64,000 nucleotides of DNA from NCBI RefSeq assembly GCF_016774335.1, contig NZ_JAETWA010000036.1, forward strand, positions 139,178-203,177. The letters are read 5' to 3'. Shown here piece by piece: positions 8,333 through 16,985 of this stretch. The stretch is from Luteimonas saliphila. GTDB lineage: Bacteria > Pseudomonadota > Gammaproteobacteria > Xanthomonadales > Xanthomonadaceae. Position 1 is the stretch's first letter. Each line of letters begins with the position of its first letter. The position numbers were made by a program, and so were the translations under genes. The notes below the pieces were generated by a model. The model had not been told where the DNA came from, did no database searches, and worked only from the letters and a program-made list of their open reading frames with translations.

Positions 8333-9067
8333 ATGCCCCATGCCCCTCCCGTCGGCCCAGGCCGGCGCGTCGTCCTCCTGCTGGCCACCTGGGCCGTCTT
8401 CACCGCCGCTTGCAGCGGGCCTTCCCCGCAGGCCGGGCCGACTGCGCCGACCTCGCCGCTCGAGGCGACCGCACCACAGTCGGATGCGCTGCACTGCATG
8501 CCCACCGCCCTGGTCTCCCTGCGCCTGCCGCTCGACGAAGGACTCGCACTGGCACACGACCAGGTACCGACCAGCCCTGCGGTGGTGGACTGCGTATTCT
8601 CGCTGTTCGGCGACAGGCCGCTGAAGTCGCCTGCCGCGTTCGATCGCGCCTACGGCCGCGTGTTCGCCTATCACGAGGAGGATGGCACCCTGGCGCTGTC
8701 GGCGCTCCCGCGCGACCGCGTGCAGCTGTTCCGTCTCGGCGCGACGGACGATGCGAACGTCTGGCTGTTGCGCGTCGACAGCGGCTTCGAGATGGACGGC
8801 GTGCGCCACGACGTGCTGTTCAGCACCGACAGGGCCGGCGGTGCGCTGGTCGACCAGTTGCTGGTCGGCGCGATGGGCATGCTGTATCGCCGCGACTACG
8901 ATATCGACGCCGTCGACGCGTTTGCGATCCGCGAGGACACCGGCCGCGGCGAGGAGGCCGGGCCCGGCTACCGCGCGCGCTACCGGGTCGAAGCCGATGG
9001 CCGGTACGCGCTGGTGTCGTCGGACGTAGCGAAGGCGTCTCCCGGGAACATGCTCGGGCCGGAATGA
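8333..9067 (+). CDS. Hypothetical lipoprotein
   Basis: A 244-residue predicted lipoprotein. The N-terminus has a positively charged start (GPGRR), a hydrophobic core (VVLLLATWAVF) and a lipobox ending TAAC, so lipidation is expected at about Cys27. A Pro/Thr/Ala-rich linker (about 28-50) precedes the mature domain, which holds a conserved-looking pair of cysteines (HCMPTA and VVDCVFSLF) and mixed alpha/beta text. I recognise no catalytic motif and no family. It stands between the sigma-factor pair and a convergent DUF4019 gene. No promoter is evident. Confidence 0.68.
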   Translation: MPHAPPVGPGRRVVLLLATWAVFTAACSGPSPQAGPTAPTSPLEATAPQSDALHCMPTALVSLRLPLDEGLALAHDQVPTSPAVVDCVFSLFGDRPLKSPAAFDRAYGRVFAYHEEDGTLALSALPRDRVQLFRLGATDDANVWLLRVDSGFEMDGVRHDVLFSTDRAGGALVDQLLVGAMGMLYRRDYDIDAVDAFAIREDTGRGEEAGPGYRARYRVEADGRYALVSSDVAKASPGNMLGPE

Positions 9068-9152
9068 GCCGACGGCTCCGCGGCAGCCACGCCGGCGGCG
9101 GCCGCAGCCACGGCTGCGACGGCCGGATCAGGATCGGGAATCGCGACCGGGA

Positions 9153-9674
9153 TCAGCGCAGGCTGTAGCCCGAGACGCGCCAGACGCGATCCTCGTCGAG
9201 CCGGAACGACACGAGCTCGCGCACCGGCTGCGCCTGGTTGGCGAACTTCGTCGCCGAACGCACGTTGATGTACAGGCCTTCGGGCACCTGCTGGCCTGCG
9301 CGGAACAGCGAACGGCTGACTTCCGGGTTGGCGCGCGTGGACACCGCGCCCAGGCGATTGCGGTCGATCGTGACCTGCTTGATGAACTCGTCGCGGGTCA
9401 CCGCCTGCTTCATCGCCGCGGACGCGCCATCCCACACCTCGCCGATGCGGTTGCCATCCACCAGTTGCATCACCTGCAGCGCCGCCTGACTCATGTCGGC
9501 GTCCTGCTTCGCCAGCGCGGCGCGCTGTTCGGGACTGAGCTGCTCCATCGCCGGCTGGGCGGCGGCGGGCTGCGCCGCGGGACGCGGCTGCGGCTGGGCG
9601 GCAGGCTGCTGGGCGAACGCCCCGGAGCACAGGACCAGGGCGGCGAGGGTCGAAAGCAGGCGTGATCTGTTCAT
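9153..9674 (-). CDS. Exported DUF4019-domain protein
   Basis: A 173-residue exported protein. The signal peptide MNRSRLLSTLAALVLCSGAFA is followed by a low-complexity Gln/Pro/Ala linker (about 22-42). The rest matches the DUF4019 pattern: a helical stretch ending in VWDGASAAMKQAVTRDEF, then LGAVSTR, LFRAGQQVPEGLYINV and the terminal VSFRLDEDRVWRVSGYSLR. DUF4019 proteins are periplasmic and of unknown function. A TACACT element at 9713-9708, 34 bp upstream of the start, is a candidate -10. The gene is divergent from the LemA gene and convergent with the lipoprotein gene. Confidence 0.8.
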   Translation of the reverse strand: MNRSRLLSTLAALVLCSGAFAQQPAAQPQPRPAAQPAAAQPAMEQLSPEQRAALAKQDADMSQAALQVMQLVDGNRIGEVWDGASAAMKQAVTRDEFIKQVTIDRNRLGAVSTRANPEVSRSLFRAGQQVPEGLYINVRSATKFANQAQPVRELVSFRLDEDRVWRVSGYSLR

Positions 9675-9843
9675 ATGGGACGAACGCTCCGTGGAATCCG
9701 GCGGTCGAGTGTACGACACAGCCCCGGGCCGTCCAGTCGACGGACGGGGCCGGTTCCGGCCCGGCGCGTCCGGTACCCTGATGTCACGCCGCGCCACCCT
9801 GGTGCGTCGTGGTGGACATGCCTTCCCGCCGGGGACCCGAACG

Positions 9844-10401
9844 ATGAGCCTGCCCGTCCTGCTGCTGTCGAGCCTGGTGGCCGCCCTGCTGGTCTGGGCG
9901 ATCATGGTGTTCAACCGCCTGGTCCGCCTGCGCAACCAGGTGCGGACCGCCTGGGCCGACATCGACGTGCAACTGATCCGCCGCCACGACCTCGTTCCCT
10001 CCCTGGTCTCGGCGGTGCGGGCCTACGCCGGGCACGAACGCGCGGTGCTCGAAGCGGTGACCGAGCTGCGGGCCCGGGCGCTGGCGCAGCAGAGCCGGTC
10101 GCAGCTGGCGCAGGTGGAGCAGGCGCTGGAACAGGCCATCGGCCGGCTGTTCGTGCTGCAGGAGGCCTATCCGGAGCTCAAGGCCAGCGACAACTTCGCG
10201 CAGTTGCAGCGCGACCTGGTCGAGGTCGAGGAGCACCTGCAGTACGCACGCCGCTTCTACAACGGCGCGGTGCGCGACTACAACGACGCCACCCAGCGCG
10301 TGCCCGACCTGCTGGTGGCGCGGCTGGCGGGTTTCGGCGCCGAGGACTTCTTCGAGGCCGGCAACGCCGGGCGCACGGCCGTGCGCGTGGAGTTGCCATG
10401 A
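9844..10401 (+). CDS. LemA-family membrane protein
   Basis: A 185-residue LemA-type protein: one N-terminal membrane helix (LPVLLLSSLVAALLVWAIMVF) followed by a long helical bundle outside the membrane. The family signature is clear in RNQVRTAWADIDVQLIRRHDLVPSLV, and near the C-terminus in YARRFYNGAVRDYND. LemA proteins often sit beside TPM or DUF2207 proteins; their function is still unclear, with proposed roles in envelope homeostasis. The stop overlaps the next start (ATGA), so LemA and the DUF2207 protein are translationally coupled. TACCCT at 9775-9780 is a weak -10 candidate. Confidence 0.88.
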   Translation: MSLPVLLLSSLVAALLVWAIMVFNRLVRLRNQVRTAWADIDVQLIRRHDLVPSLVSAVRAYAGHERAVLEAVTELRARALAQQSRSQLAQVEQALEQAIGRLFVLQEAYPELKASDNFAQLQRDLVEVEEHLQYARRFYNGAVRDYNDATQRVPDLLVARLAGFGAEDFFEAGNAGRTAVRVELP

Positions 10402-12155
10402 GCGCCCCGGTGTTGCGCAGCTTCGCGCTGGCCTGCCTGGCGCTGTTCGCCTTCGCGTCGCCGCTGGTGGCGCAGGAGCGCATCGAGTCCTACGACAGCC
10501 GGATCGTGCTGAACGCGGACGGCAGCCTCGACGTCACCGAGCGGATCCGCGTGCGCGCCGAAGGGCAGCAGATCCGCCGCGGCATCTACCGCGACTTCCC
10601 GACCCGCTACCGCGACCGCCACGGCAACCGCGTAGTGGTGGACTTCGACGTGGTCGAGGTGCTGCGCGACGGCCGCAGCGAACCCTGGTTCACCGAAACC
10701 CGCGGCAACGGCGTCCGCGTGAACACCGGCAACGACGACTTCCTGCCGACGCCCGGCACCTTCACCTACACCCTGCGCTACCGCACCACCCGCCAGCTCG
10801 GTTTCTTCGATGGGCACGACGAACTGTACTGGAACGCGATCGGCACCGGCTGGGCCTTCCCGATCGAATCCGGCAGCGCCGAGGTCCGGCTGCCGCAACC
10901 GGTGCCGGTGGCGGAGCTCGCGGCCGAAGGCTACACCGGCGTGCAGGGCGCGCGGGGCCAGGCCTACGTGGCCGAAACGCCGGAGCCGGGTCTCGCCCGC
11001 TGGCGGCTGACCGCGCCGCTCGCGCCCGGCGAGGGCCTGACGATCGTGCTCTCGTTCCCGAAGGGACTGGTTCCCGAGCCTACCACCGCGCAGAAGCTGC
11101 GCTGGCTGCTCGCCGACAACCGCGCGGTGCTGGTCGCCCTGGTCGGCCTGCTCGCCTTGCTGGCGTGGTGCTTCCTGCGCTGGCGCCAGGTGGGTCGCGA
11201 CCCGGCGCCGGGCACCGTGATCGTGCGCTACACGCCGCCCGAAGGCATCTCGCCCGCCGGCCTGCGCTACATCGGCAGGATGGGCTACGACACGCGCTGC
11301 TTCACCGCCGACGTGCTCGCGCTCGCGGTCGGGCGCTCGCTGCGGATCGAGCGCGACAAGGGCCTGCTCAAGGACCACTGGCGGCTGGAGAAGACCGGCG
11401 CGGGACCCACGGGGACCGCGAAGGAGCAGGACGCCCTGCTCGCCGGACTGTTCCCGCGCGAGGCCACGCTCGAGCTCGACAAGGACAACGCCCCGCTGCT
11501 GCAGGCGGCGATCCGCGCCCACACGAAGGCGCTCGACCAGCGCTTCAAGGGAACCATGTTCAACCACAACGGCGGCAGTTCGCTGATCGCACTGCTGATC
11601 GCGCTGGTGTTCTCGGGCGCCGCGATCGCGCTCGGTGCCGGCACCGGCGCCGGACTGCTGTTCGCCTTCATCCCGATCGCGCTGATGGGGGCGACCCTGG
11701 TCGTGTTCGCCTTCCTGGTGCGCGCCCCGACCGGCGAGGGGCGCAGGATGCTGGACCAGATCGAAGGCCTGCGCCGCTATCTCGGCGTCGCCGAACGACA
11801 GGACCTGCAGCGGCTGCAGGGCCCGGACGAGTCCGAGCCGGCGCTCGATGCGCAGCGCTTCGAATCGCTGCTGCCCTACGCCGTGGCGCTGGACGTGGAA
11901 GAGGCGTGGACGAAGAAGTTCACGCTGGCCGTGGGCGCGGCGGCGGCCGCGGCGGCCACATCGGCGATGGCCTGGTACCACGGCAGCAACGGCACCGGGT
12001 CGATCGGCGACATCGGCGGGTTCACCAAGGCCATCGGCAACAGCCTGACCTCGCAGATCGCCTCCTCGTCGACGCCACCGGGCAGTTCCTCGGGTGGCGG
12101 TGGCGGCGGCTTTTCGGGCGGCGGCGGGGGCGGCGGCGGCGGCGGCGGACGCTGA
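10398..12155 (+). CDS. DUF2207-domain membrane protein with Gly-rich tail
   Basis: A 585-residue protein that starts with a signal sequence (ending SPLVAQ), then an extracytoplasmic beta-rich DUF2207 domain (IESYDSRIVLNADGSLDVTE, then YRDFPTRYRD and LRYRTTRQLGFFDGHDELYWN). A membrane helix near residue 235 (LVALVGLLALLAWCFL) leads to a cytosolic part, a further pair of helices around residues 395-440, and a domain containing EEAWTKKF. The C-terminus is a Ser/Gly tail with two long glycine runs, common in this family. It forms an overlapping gene pair with the LemA gene. Function is not established; export or cell-wall sensing is only speculation. Confidence 0.85.
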   Translation: MSAPVLRSFALACLALFAFASPLVAQERIESYDSRIVLNADGSLDVTERIRVRAEGQQIRRGIYRDFPTRYRDRHGNRVVVDFDVVEVLRDGRSEPWFTETRGNGVRVNTGNDDFLPTPGTFTYTLRYRTTRQLGFFDGHDELYWNAIGTGWAFPIESGSAEVRLPQPVPVAELAAEGYTGVQGARGQAYVAETPEPGLARWRLTAPLAPGEGLTIVLSFPKGLVPEPTTAQKLRWLLADNRAVLVALVGLLALLAWCFLRWRQVGRDPAPGTVIVRYTPPEGISPAGLRYIGRMGYDTRCFTADVLALAVGRSLRIERDKGLLKDHWRLEKTGAGPTGTAKEQDALLAGLFPREATLELDKDNAPLLQAAIRAHTKALDQRFKGTMFNHNGGSSLIALLIALVFSGAAIALGAGTGAGLLFAFIPIALMGATLVVFAFLVRAPTGEGRRMLDQIEGLRRYLGVAERQDLQRLQGPDESEPALDAQRFESLLPYAVALDVEEAWTKKFTLAVGAAAAAAATSAMAWYHGSNGTGSIGDIGGFTKAIGNSLTSQIASSSTPPGSSSGGGGGGFSGGGGGGGGGGGR

Positions 12156-12162
12156 GCGGGCG

Positions 12163-12636
12163 TCAGTCGCGGTCGAGCGTATTCGCACCGGGACCGAGGC
12201 GCGCCATCCGGTCCTCGGGGTTGCGCAGCGGGCATTGCTTCAGCGACAGGCAACCGCAGCCGATGCAGCCGTCGAGATCGTCGCGCAGGTGGGTCAAGCG
12301 CGCGATCCGCGCATCGAGTTCCGTACGCCAGCGGCGCGACAGCCGGGCCCAGTCGGCGGCGGTGGGCGTGCGCGCGTCCGGCAGCGACGACAGCGCCTCG
12401 CGGATCGAGGCGAGCGGCAGGCCGGTGCGCTGGGCGACCCGGATGACCGCGATCCGCCGCAGCACGTCGCGCGCGTAGCGGCGCTGGTTGCCGGCGGTAC
12501 GCGTGCTGTGGATCAGGCCCTTGGCCTCGTAGAAGTGCAGGGTCGAGACCGCCACCCCGCTGCGCGCGGCGACCTCGCCGATCGTCATCTCGCGCGCGGG
12601 CGCTGCCTCCTTGCCCACCGGCACCGCTGTCGCCAT
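12163..12636 (-). CDS. soxR: Redox-sensitive transcriptional activator SoxR
   Basis: A 157-residue MerR-family regulator. The helix-turn-helix begins [22 protein letters not shown], followed by the dimerisation helix and the [2Fe-2S] ligand cluster [12 protein letters not shown], exactly the SoxR CX2CXCX5C spacing. One-electron oxidation of the cluster by redox-cycling compounds activates SoxR. I choose the ATG giving MATAVPVG because AAGGAG lies 7 bases upstream of it; the ATG two codons earlier is only one base from that site. The divergent quinone oxidoreductase gene carries a SoxR-type promoter in the shared spacer, so autoregulation is also likely. Confidence 0.95.
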   Translation of the reverse strand: MATAVPVGKEAAPAREMTIGEVAARSGVAVSTLHFYEAKGLIHSTRTAGNQRRYARDVLRRIAVIRVAQRTGLPLASIREALSSLPDARTPTAADWARLSRRWRTELDARIARLTHLRDDLDGCIGCGCLSLKQCPLRNPEDRMARLGPGANTLDRD

Positions 12637-12647
12637 CCGCATGCTCC

Positions 12648-12678
12648 TTGACCTCGATATTGCTTGAGGTTTTACCCT
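12648..12678 (+). promoter_or_regulatory. SoxR-dependent promoter with SoxR box
   Basis: An 18-bp near-palindrome, CCTCGATATTGCTTGAGG, at 12652-12669 closely matches the enterobacterial SoxR box (CCTCAAGTTAACTTGAGG), with both outer half-sites intact. It sits between a -35 TTGACC (12648-12653) and a -10 TACCCT (12673-12678) separated by 19 bp, the overlong spacer typical of MerR-family promoters. It points to the quinone oxidoreductase gene and overlaps the soxR upstream region. Confidence 0.9.
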
Positions 12679-12710
12679 GATCCGGCCTTCCACTCAAGAC
12701 CGGACTCCGC

Positions 12711-13700
12711 ATGCACCTCGCCACCCGAGCCCTCCTCGAAGCCGAACCCGAGACCATGCGCGCGATGGCCTTCGCGCGCCCTGGCGCGGGTGAACGCCCC
12801 ATGCCCTGCGCCCTGCCGATCCCGACGCCCGGGCCGACCCAGTTGCTGGTGCGCGTGCACGCAGCGGGCGTGGGCCGGTGGGATCTGCTCGAACGCGACG
12901 GCGCGTTCGCCCGCCTGCCGCGGTTTCCGCACGTCGGCGGATCGGAAGGCGCCGGCGTGGTGGTGGAAGCCGGCCGGGAAACCCGCGGGTTCCGCGAGGG
13001 CGACCGCGTCTATGGACTCGTGGCGCAGCGCGATCCGAAGGGCGGCTGCCACGCCCAGTTCGCCCTGTTCGATGCCGGACTCGCCTGGCCGGTGCCGCCG
13101 CGACTGGCGCTGGACCAGGCCGCGGTCCTGCCGGTCGACGGTGCGCTTGCGGCGCAGGGCGTGCACGCCATCCTGCAGGCGCGGGACGACGACGCGCTGA
13201 TGGTGTTCGGCGCCAGCGGGGGCGTCGGCCACTTCGCGCTGCAACTGGCCCGCAACGCCGGCGTGCGCACGCTGGCGATCGCTTCGGGCAGGGACGGCAT
13301 GCGGCTGGCCGAGCGACTCGGCGCCGATGTCGCCGTCGACGGGCGCAGGCCGGGCTTCGAGCGCGAGGTCGCCCACTTCGCCGACGGTGCCAAACGCACG
13401 CTCGCCCTGCTCACCGCTGGCGGCGGTGCCGCCGCACGCCTGGTCGCGGCGTTGCCCACGGGCAGCCGGATCGCATGGCCTCACGGCGTCGCGATGCCCG
13501 CGATCGCGCGCGACGATGTGGTCGCGGCGGGCTTCGGGGTCCGTTACGAACCCGACGCGATGGGGGCCTTCCACGCGCTGGCCGAACGCGGCCCGCTGGT
13601 GCCGCATGTCTCGCGGCGATTCGCGCTGGAACGACTGCCGCAGGCGCTGGAGGCGATAGCGGCACACCATCTCGGCCGCATCGCGGTGCTGGCGGCATGA
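12711..13700 (+). CDS. Zinc-independent alcohol dehydrogenase / quinone oxidoreductase family
   Basis: A 329-residue member of the medium-chain dehydrogenase/reductase superfamily in the quinone oxidoreductase branch. The GroES-like N-terminal domain (LLVRVHAAGVGRWDLLERDG, then GSEGAGVVVEAG) is followed by a Rossmann domain with the NADPH loop FGASGGVG (166-173). No structural-zinc cysteine cluster is present. The family text begins at MRAMAFARPG, so an internal ATG at 12756 is an alternative start that would remove 15 residues. The SoxR-type promoter just upstream implies induction by redox-cycling compounds, fitting a role in reducing quinones or reactive carbonyls. Confidence 0.85.
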   Translation: MHLATRALLEAEPETMRAMAFARPGAGERPMPCALPIPTPGPTQLLVRVHAAGVGRWDLLERDGAFARLPRFPHVGGSEGAGVVVEAGRETRGFREGDRVYGLVAQRDPKGGCHAQFALFDAGLAWPVPPRLALDQAAVLPVDGALAAQGVHAILQARDDDALMVFGASGGVGHFALQLARNAGVRTLAIASGRDGMRLAERLGADVAVDGRRPGFEREVAHFADGAKRTLALLTAGGGAAARLVAALPTGSRIAWPHGVAMPAIARDDVVAAGFGVRYEPDAMGAFHALAERGPLVPHVSRRFALERLPQALEAIAAHHLGRIAVLAA

Positions 13701-13774
13701 GCCGCAGCGACCCTACCGCAGCGACCGCGGACGATCGGCGACAATGCCCGCCTTCCCCGCAGGACGCGCATTCC

Positions 13775-15652
13775 ATGTACCGATGGTTCGAATCCCGGCT
13801 CGATCCGTTCCCGCCGGATCCCCCCGCGCAGCCACCGCGCACGCTGTACGCGTTCTGCCGCCACTACACCCGCGGGGCGGGCAAGTGGCTGGCGCTGCTG
13901 GCGCTGACCACCGCCGGCATCACCATCGCCGAACTGGTCCTGTACGCCTACGTCGGTTCGCTGGTCGACAGCCTGGGCAACACCACGCCCGCGACCTTCC
14001 TCGCCAGCGAGGGCCCGCGCCTGCTGTGGATGGGCGTGCTGGTGGTGGTGGCGCTGCCGGCGATCGTGCTGCTGAACTCGTTGGTGCAGCACCAGACCCT
14101 GCTCGGCAACTTCCCGATGCGCATCCGCTGGAACGTGCATCGCTATCTGCTGCGGCAGTCGATGGGCTACTTCCAGGACGAGTTCGCCGGGCGCATCGCC
14201 ACCAAGCTGATGCAGACCTCGCTGGCGGTGCGCGAGACGGTGATCAAGCTGCTCGACATCGGCATCTACATCCTGGTGTTCTTCGTCGGCACCCTGGCCG
14301 TAGCCGGCGCCTCGGACTGGCGGATGATGCTGCCGTTCCTGGCCTGGATCGGCGCCTACGGCCTGCTCATGCGCCACTTCGTGCCGCGCATGGAGCGCGT
14401 GTCGCGCGCGCAGGCCGATGCGCGTTCGGTGATGACCGGCCGCATCGTCGACAGCTACACCAACATCGCCACGGTCAAGCTGTTCTCGCACTCGCGCCGC
14501 GAGCAGGCCTACGCGCGCGAGGCGATGGACGGCTTCCTCGCCACCGTGCACCCGCAGATGCGGCTGGCGACCACGGTGTGGAGCGTGCTCTACGCGTTGA
14601 ACATGGCGCTGCTGTTCGCGGTGGTGGCGCTGGGGCTGTGGCTTTGGCACCAGGGCGCGGCGAGCGCCGGCGCCATCGCGGTGGCGATCGCGCTGGCGTT
14701 GCGCATCCTCGGCATGTCGCAGTGGATCATGTGGGAGCTGTCGTCGCTGTTCGAGAACATCGGCACGGTCCACGACGGCATCAATTCGATCTCGCTGCCG
14801 CCGACCGTCGACGACGCCTCGGGCGCCCCCGCGCTGGACCGGGTCCAGGGCGAGATCCGCTTCGAGGGCGTCGGCTTCCATTACGGCAAGGCCGGCGGCG
14901 TGATCGAGCGCCTCGACCTGCACGTGCGGCCGGGCGAGAAGATCGGCGTGGTCGGGCGTTCGGGTGCCGGCAAGTCGACCCTGGTGAACCTGTTGCTGCG
15001 CTTCCACGACCGCGAGCGCGGCCGGATCCTGATCGACGGTATCGACATCGCCGACGTGCAGCAGGATTCGCTGCGCGCCCGGATCGGCGTGGTCACCCAG
15101 GACACCTCGCTGCTGCACCGCTCGGTGCGCGAGAACATCCTCTACGGGCGCCCGGACGCCGGCGACGGGGAAATGATCGAGGCCGCGAAGCAGGCGCGCG
15201 CGCACGATTTCATCCTGGAACTGGCCGACAGCCAGGGCCGCCGCGGCTACGACGCGCACGTCGGCGAGCGCGGGGTGAAACTCTCCGGCGGCCAGCGCCA
15301 GCGCATCGCGATCGCGCGGGTACTTCTCAAGAACGCGCCGATCCTGGTGCTGGACGAGGCGACCTCGGCGCTCGACTCGGAAGTCGAAGCAGCGATCCAG
15401 GACAACCTCTACCGGCTGATGGAGGGCAAGACCGTGATCGCCATCGCCCATCGGCTCTCCACCATCGCGGCGATGGACCGGCTGATCGTGATGGAGCGTG
15501 GCGAGATCGTCGAACAGGGCACGCACGAGGCGCTCGTCGCGGCCGGCGGCCTCTACGCGCAGCTGTGGGCGCGACAGTCCGGGGGATTCCTGGACTGCCC
15601 CGGCGAGGACGGCCCCGGCGGGGAGCCGGCGGAGGCCGTGGCTGCGGACTGA
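13775..15652 (+). CDS. ABC exporter, fused permease and ATPase
   Basis: A 625-residue half-transporter of the type I exporter (MsbA/LmrA) class. Six membrane helices span about residues 35-320, and the nucleotide-binding domain follows with Walker A GRSGAGKS (394-401), signature LSGGQ (503-507), Walker B ILVLDE (523-528) and the H-loop IAIAHRLST. It would work as a homodimer exporting a lipid, peptide or drug; nothing in the sequence fixes the substrate. It starts 74 bp after the SoxR-promoted oxidoreductase with no terminator between, so it may be part of the SoxR response. AGGA upstream of the ATG is a plausible ribosome site. Confidence 0.9.
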   Translation: MYRWFESRLDPFPPDPPAQPPRTLYAFCRHYTRGAGKWLALLALTTAGITIAELVLYAYVGSLVDSLGNTTPATFLASEGPRLLWMGVLVVVALPAIVLLNSLVQHQTLLGNFPMRIRWNVHRYLLRQSMGYFQDEFAGRIATKLMQTSLAVRETVIKLLDIGIYILVFFVGTLAVAGASDWRMMLPFLAWIGAYGLLMRHFVPRMERVSRAQADARSVMTGRIVDSYTNIATVKLFSHSRREQAYAREAMDGFLATVHPQMRLATTVWSVLYALNMALLFAVVALGLWLWHQGAASAGAIAVAIALALRILGMSQWIMWELSSLFENIGTVHDGINSISLPPTVDDASGAPALDRVQGEIRFEGVGFHYGKAGGVIERLDLHVRPGEKIGVVGRSGAGKSTLVNLLLRFHDRERGRILIDGIDIADVQQDSLRARIGVVTQDTSLLHRSVRENILYGRPDAGDGEMIEAAKQARAHDFILELADSQGRRGYDAHVGERGVKLSGGQRQRIAIARVLLKNAPILVLDEATSALDSEVEAAIQDNLYRLMEGKTVIAIAHRLSTIAAMDRLIVMERGEIVEQGTHEALVAAGGLYAQLWARQSGGFLDCPGEDGPGGEPAEAVAAD

Positions 15653-15656
15653 GCGC

Positions 15657-16832
15657 TCAGGAACCGCCGGCGTCGCCGCGGGCCGGCGCGTCGCGGCGAC
15701 GCGCCTGTTCCTGTCCTTCCTCACGCTCCTCCGCCGGGCTCCGCTTGCCCGCCTGTTCCGGCTTCTCGGCCGCCAGCAGCGCGTCGAATTCCGACAGCGG
15801 GCTCTCCGAAGGACAGGTGGCGTCCGGGAAATCGTAGCGCTTGCGCAGTTCCAGTCCGCAGGCATTGAGTCCGTCCAGATCGGTGCCCGGCGACTTGCAG
15901 CGCGTGTCGAACGAACGGGCGAAGGCGTCGCGGCGCACCACGAAGTCTTCACCGCACTTGCGCATCAGCCGCAGCCGGTCGAGGTCGTCCTGCGCCGGGT
16001 TGATGCCGTCCAGCCCGTACAGGCTCAACTCGTCGGCGGCGAGCAAGCGCAGGTTGCGGTTGGGTACGGCCATCATCATGTCCGCGACCGCGGTGGCAGC
16101 GCCGTTGCGCTCGAGGTAGTCGCGCACGCGTTCGTACACCACGCGCAGTTCGCGGTTGAGCTCGGCGCGCGTGGTCGCGGTGGAGCTCATGCGGATGATG
16201 CGGTGGATGCCTACCCGGCCGCTGATCATGCGCACGTCGCCCGCGGCGAGCAGGAACACGCAGGCGCTGTGGCAGACCGCGCCCTCGCGCACCCAGAGCG
16301 TCCAGCGCGCGTCGGCGATGCGGTCGCCGGCCCGGATCGCGTCCTCCACCATGCCGCCACTGGAGTCGAGGTCGAGCACCCGCTTGCCGATCTCCAGCTC
16401 GTCGGCCACGTGGGTCACGCGTTGCATCAGCTGGGCGAACCCGGCGTTGATCTTGCCGGTGTAGCGCAGGCGCAGCACCCCGCGCGCGGCGCAGGGCTCC
16501 AGCGCGGCGGCGATGGCGTCGCGGTCGAGCTCGGCCAGCGGCACGCCGTCGCCCTGGCTCGCGTAGTCCAGCTCGCAGCTGATCGACGCCGTGCCCGACG
16601 CGAGGTCCATCGGCGACCAGTCGATGCCTTCCGGCTCGTCGGGGACCGGCTCGGGGACCGGTTCGGACGTGGGCGCGTCCTCGTCGGCCACCTGCACCGG
16701 CGCAGTGCTGACCGCACCGCCTTCCTCCGGGCTGGCGACGGGTACCGTGGTGCCCGCCTCGCCCGCGTCCTGCGCGCGACAGCCCGCCAACAGCACGGCT
16801 GCGAGACAGAGGATCGTGAACGGCTTGGACAT
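15657..16832 (-). CDS. Lipoprotein with COG3904-type ClpP-like periplasmic domain
   Basis: A 391-residue predicted lipoprotein with lipobox VLLAGC (acylated Cys about 18) and an acidic, Pro-rich linker (to about residue 70). The central domain has the pattern of COG3904 proteins, which share the ClpP/crotonase fold: LDLDSSGGMVEDAIRAGDRI, then CHSACVFLLAAGDVRMI and GRVGIHRI. In related S14/S49-like proteins the serine after the cysteine and the following His act in catalysis, so protease activity is possible but unproven. The C-terminus is rich in Glu/Arg. TACACT at 16899-16894 is a candidate -10. It converges with the ABC exporter gene with 4 bp between stops. Confidence 0.72.
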   Translation of the reverse strand: MSKPFTILCLAAVLLAGCRAQDAGEAGTTVPVASPEEGGAVSTAPVQVADEDAPTSEPVPEPVPDEPEGIDWSPMDLASGTASISCELDYASQGDGVPLAELDRDAIAAALEPCAARGVLRLRYTGKINAGFAQLMQRVTHVADELEIGKRVLDLDSSGGMVEDAIRAGDRIADARWTLWVREGAVCHSACVFLLAAGDVRMISGRVGIHRIIRMSSTATTRAELNRELRVVYERVRDYLERNGAATAVADMMMAVPNRNLRLLAADELSLYGLDGINPAQDDLDRLRLMRKCGEDFVVRRDAFARSFDTRCKSPGTDLDGLNACGLELRKRYDFPDATCPSESPLSEFDALLAAEKPEQAGKRSPAEEREEGQEQARRRDAPARGDAGGS

Positions 16833-16985
16833 GTGCGGAAATCCGGGAATCGGCTGCGATCGCAGGTCGCCGACGATGGATGGACGGTAGTCCAGTGTAG
16901 GGCGGACGCGTTTTCACGGTCGAACGGGCGATGAACCGGATTCGGCCAGCTCGGAGCGCCCGTACTCCGGTCGCGGCCGCCGCGT

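Noticed and set aside
9062..9152. Terminator between the lipoprotein and DUF4019 genes
   Set aside because: Short GC stems are present but with 2-base loops and no T-tract, so I cannot support a terminator call.
10278..12188. 636-codon minus-strand open frame
   Set aside because: Antisense to the LemA/DUF2207 genes, which have clear family text; the antisense reading has the usual high-GC shadow composition.
13544..15952. 802-codon minus-strand open frame
   Set aside because: Antisense to the ABC exporter with Walker and signature motifs; no motif on the antisense reading.
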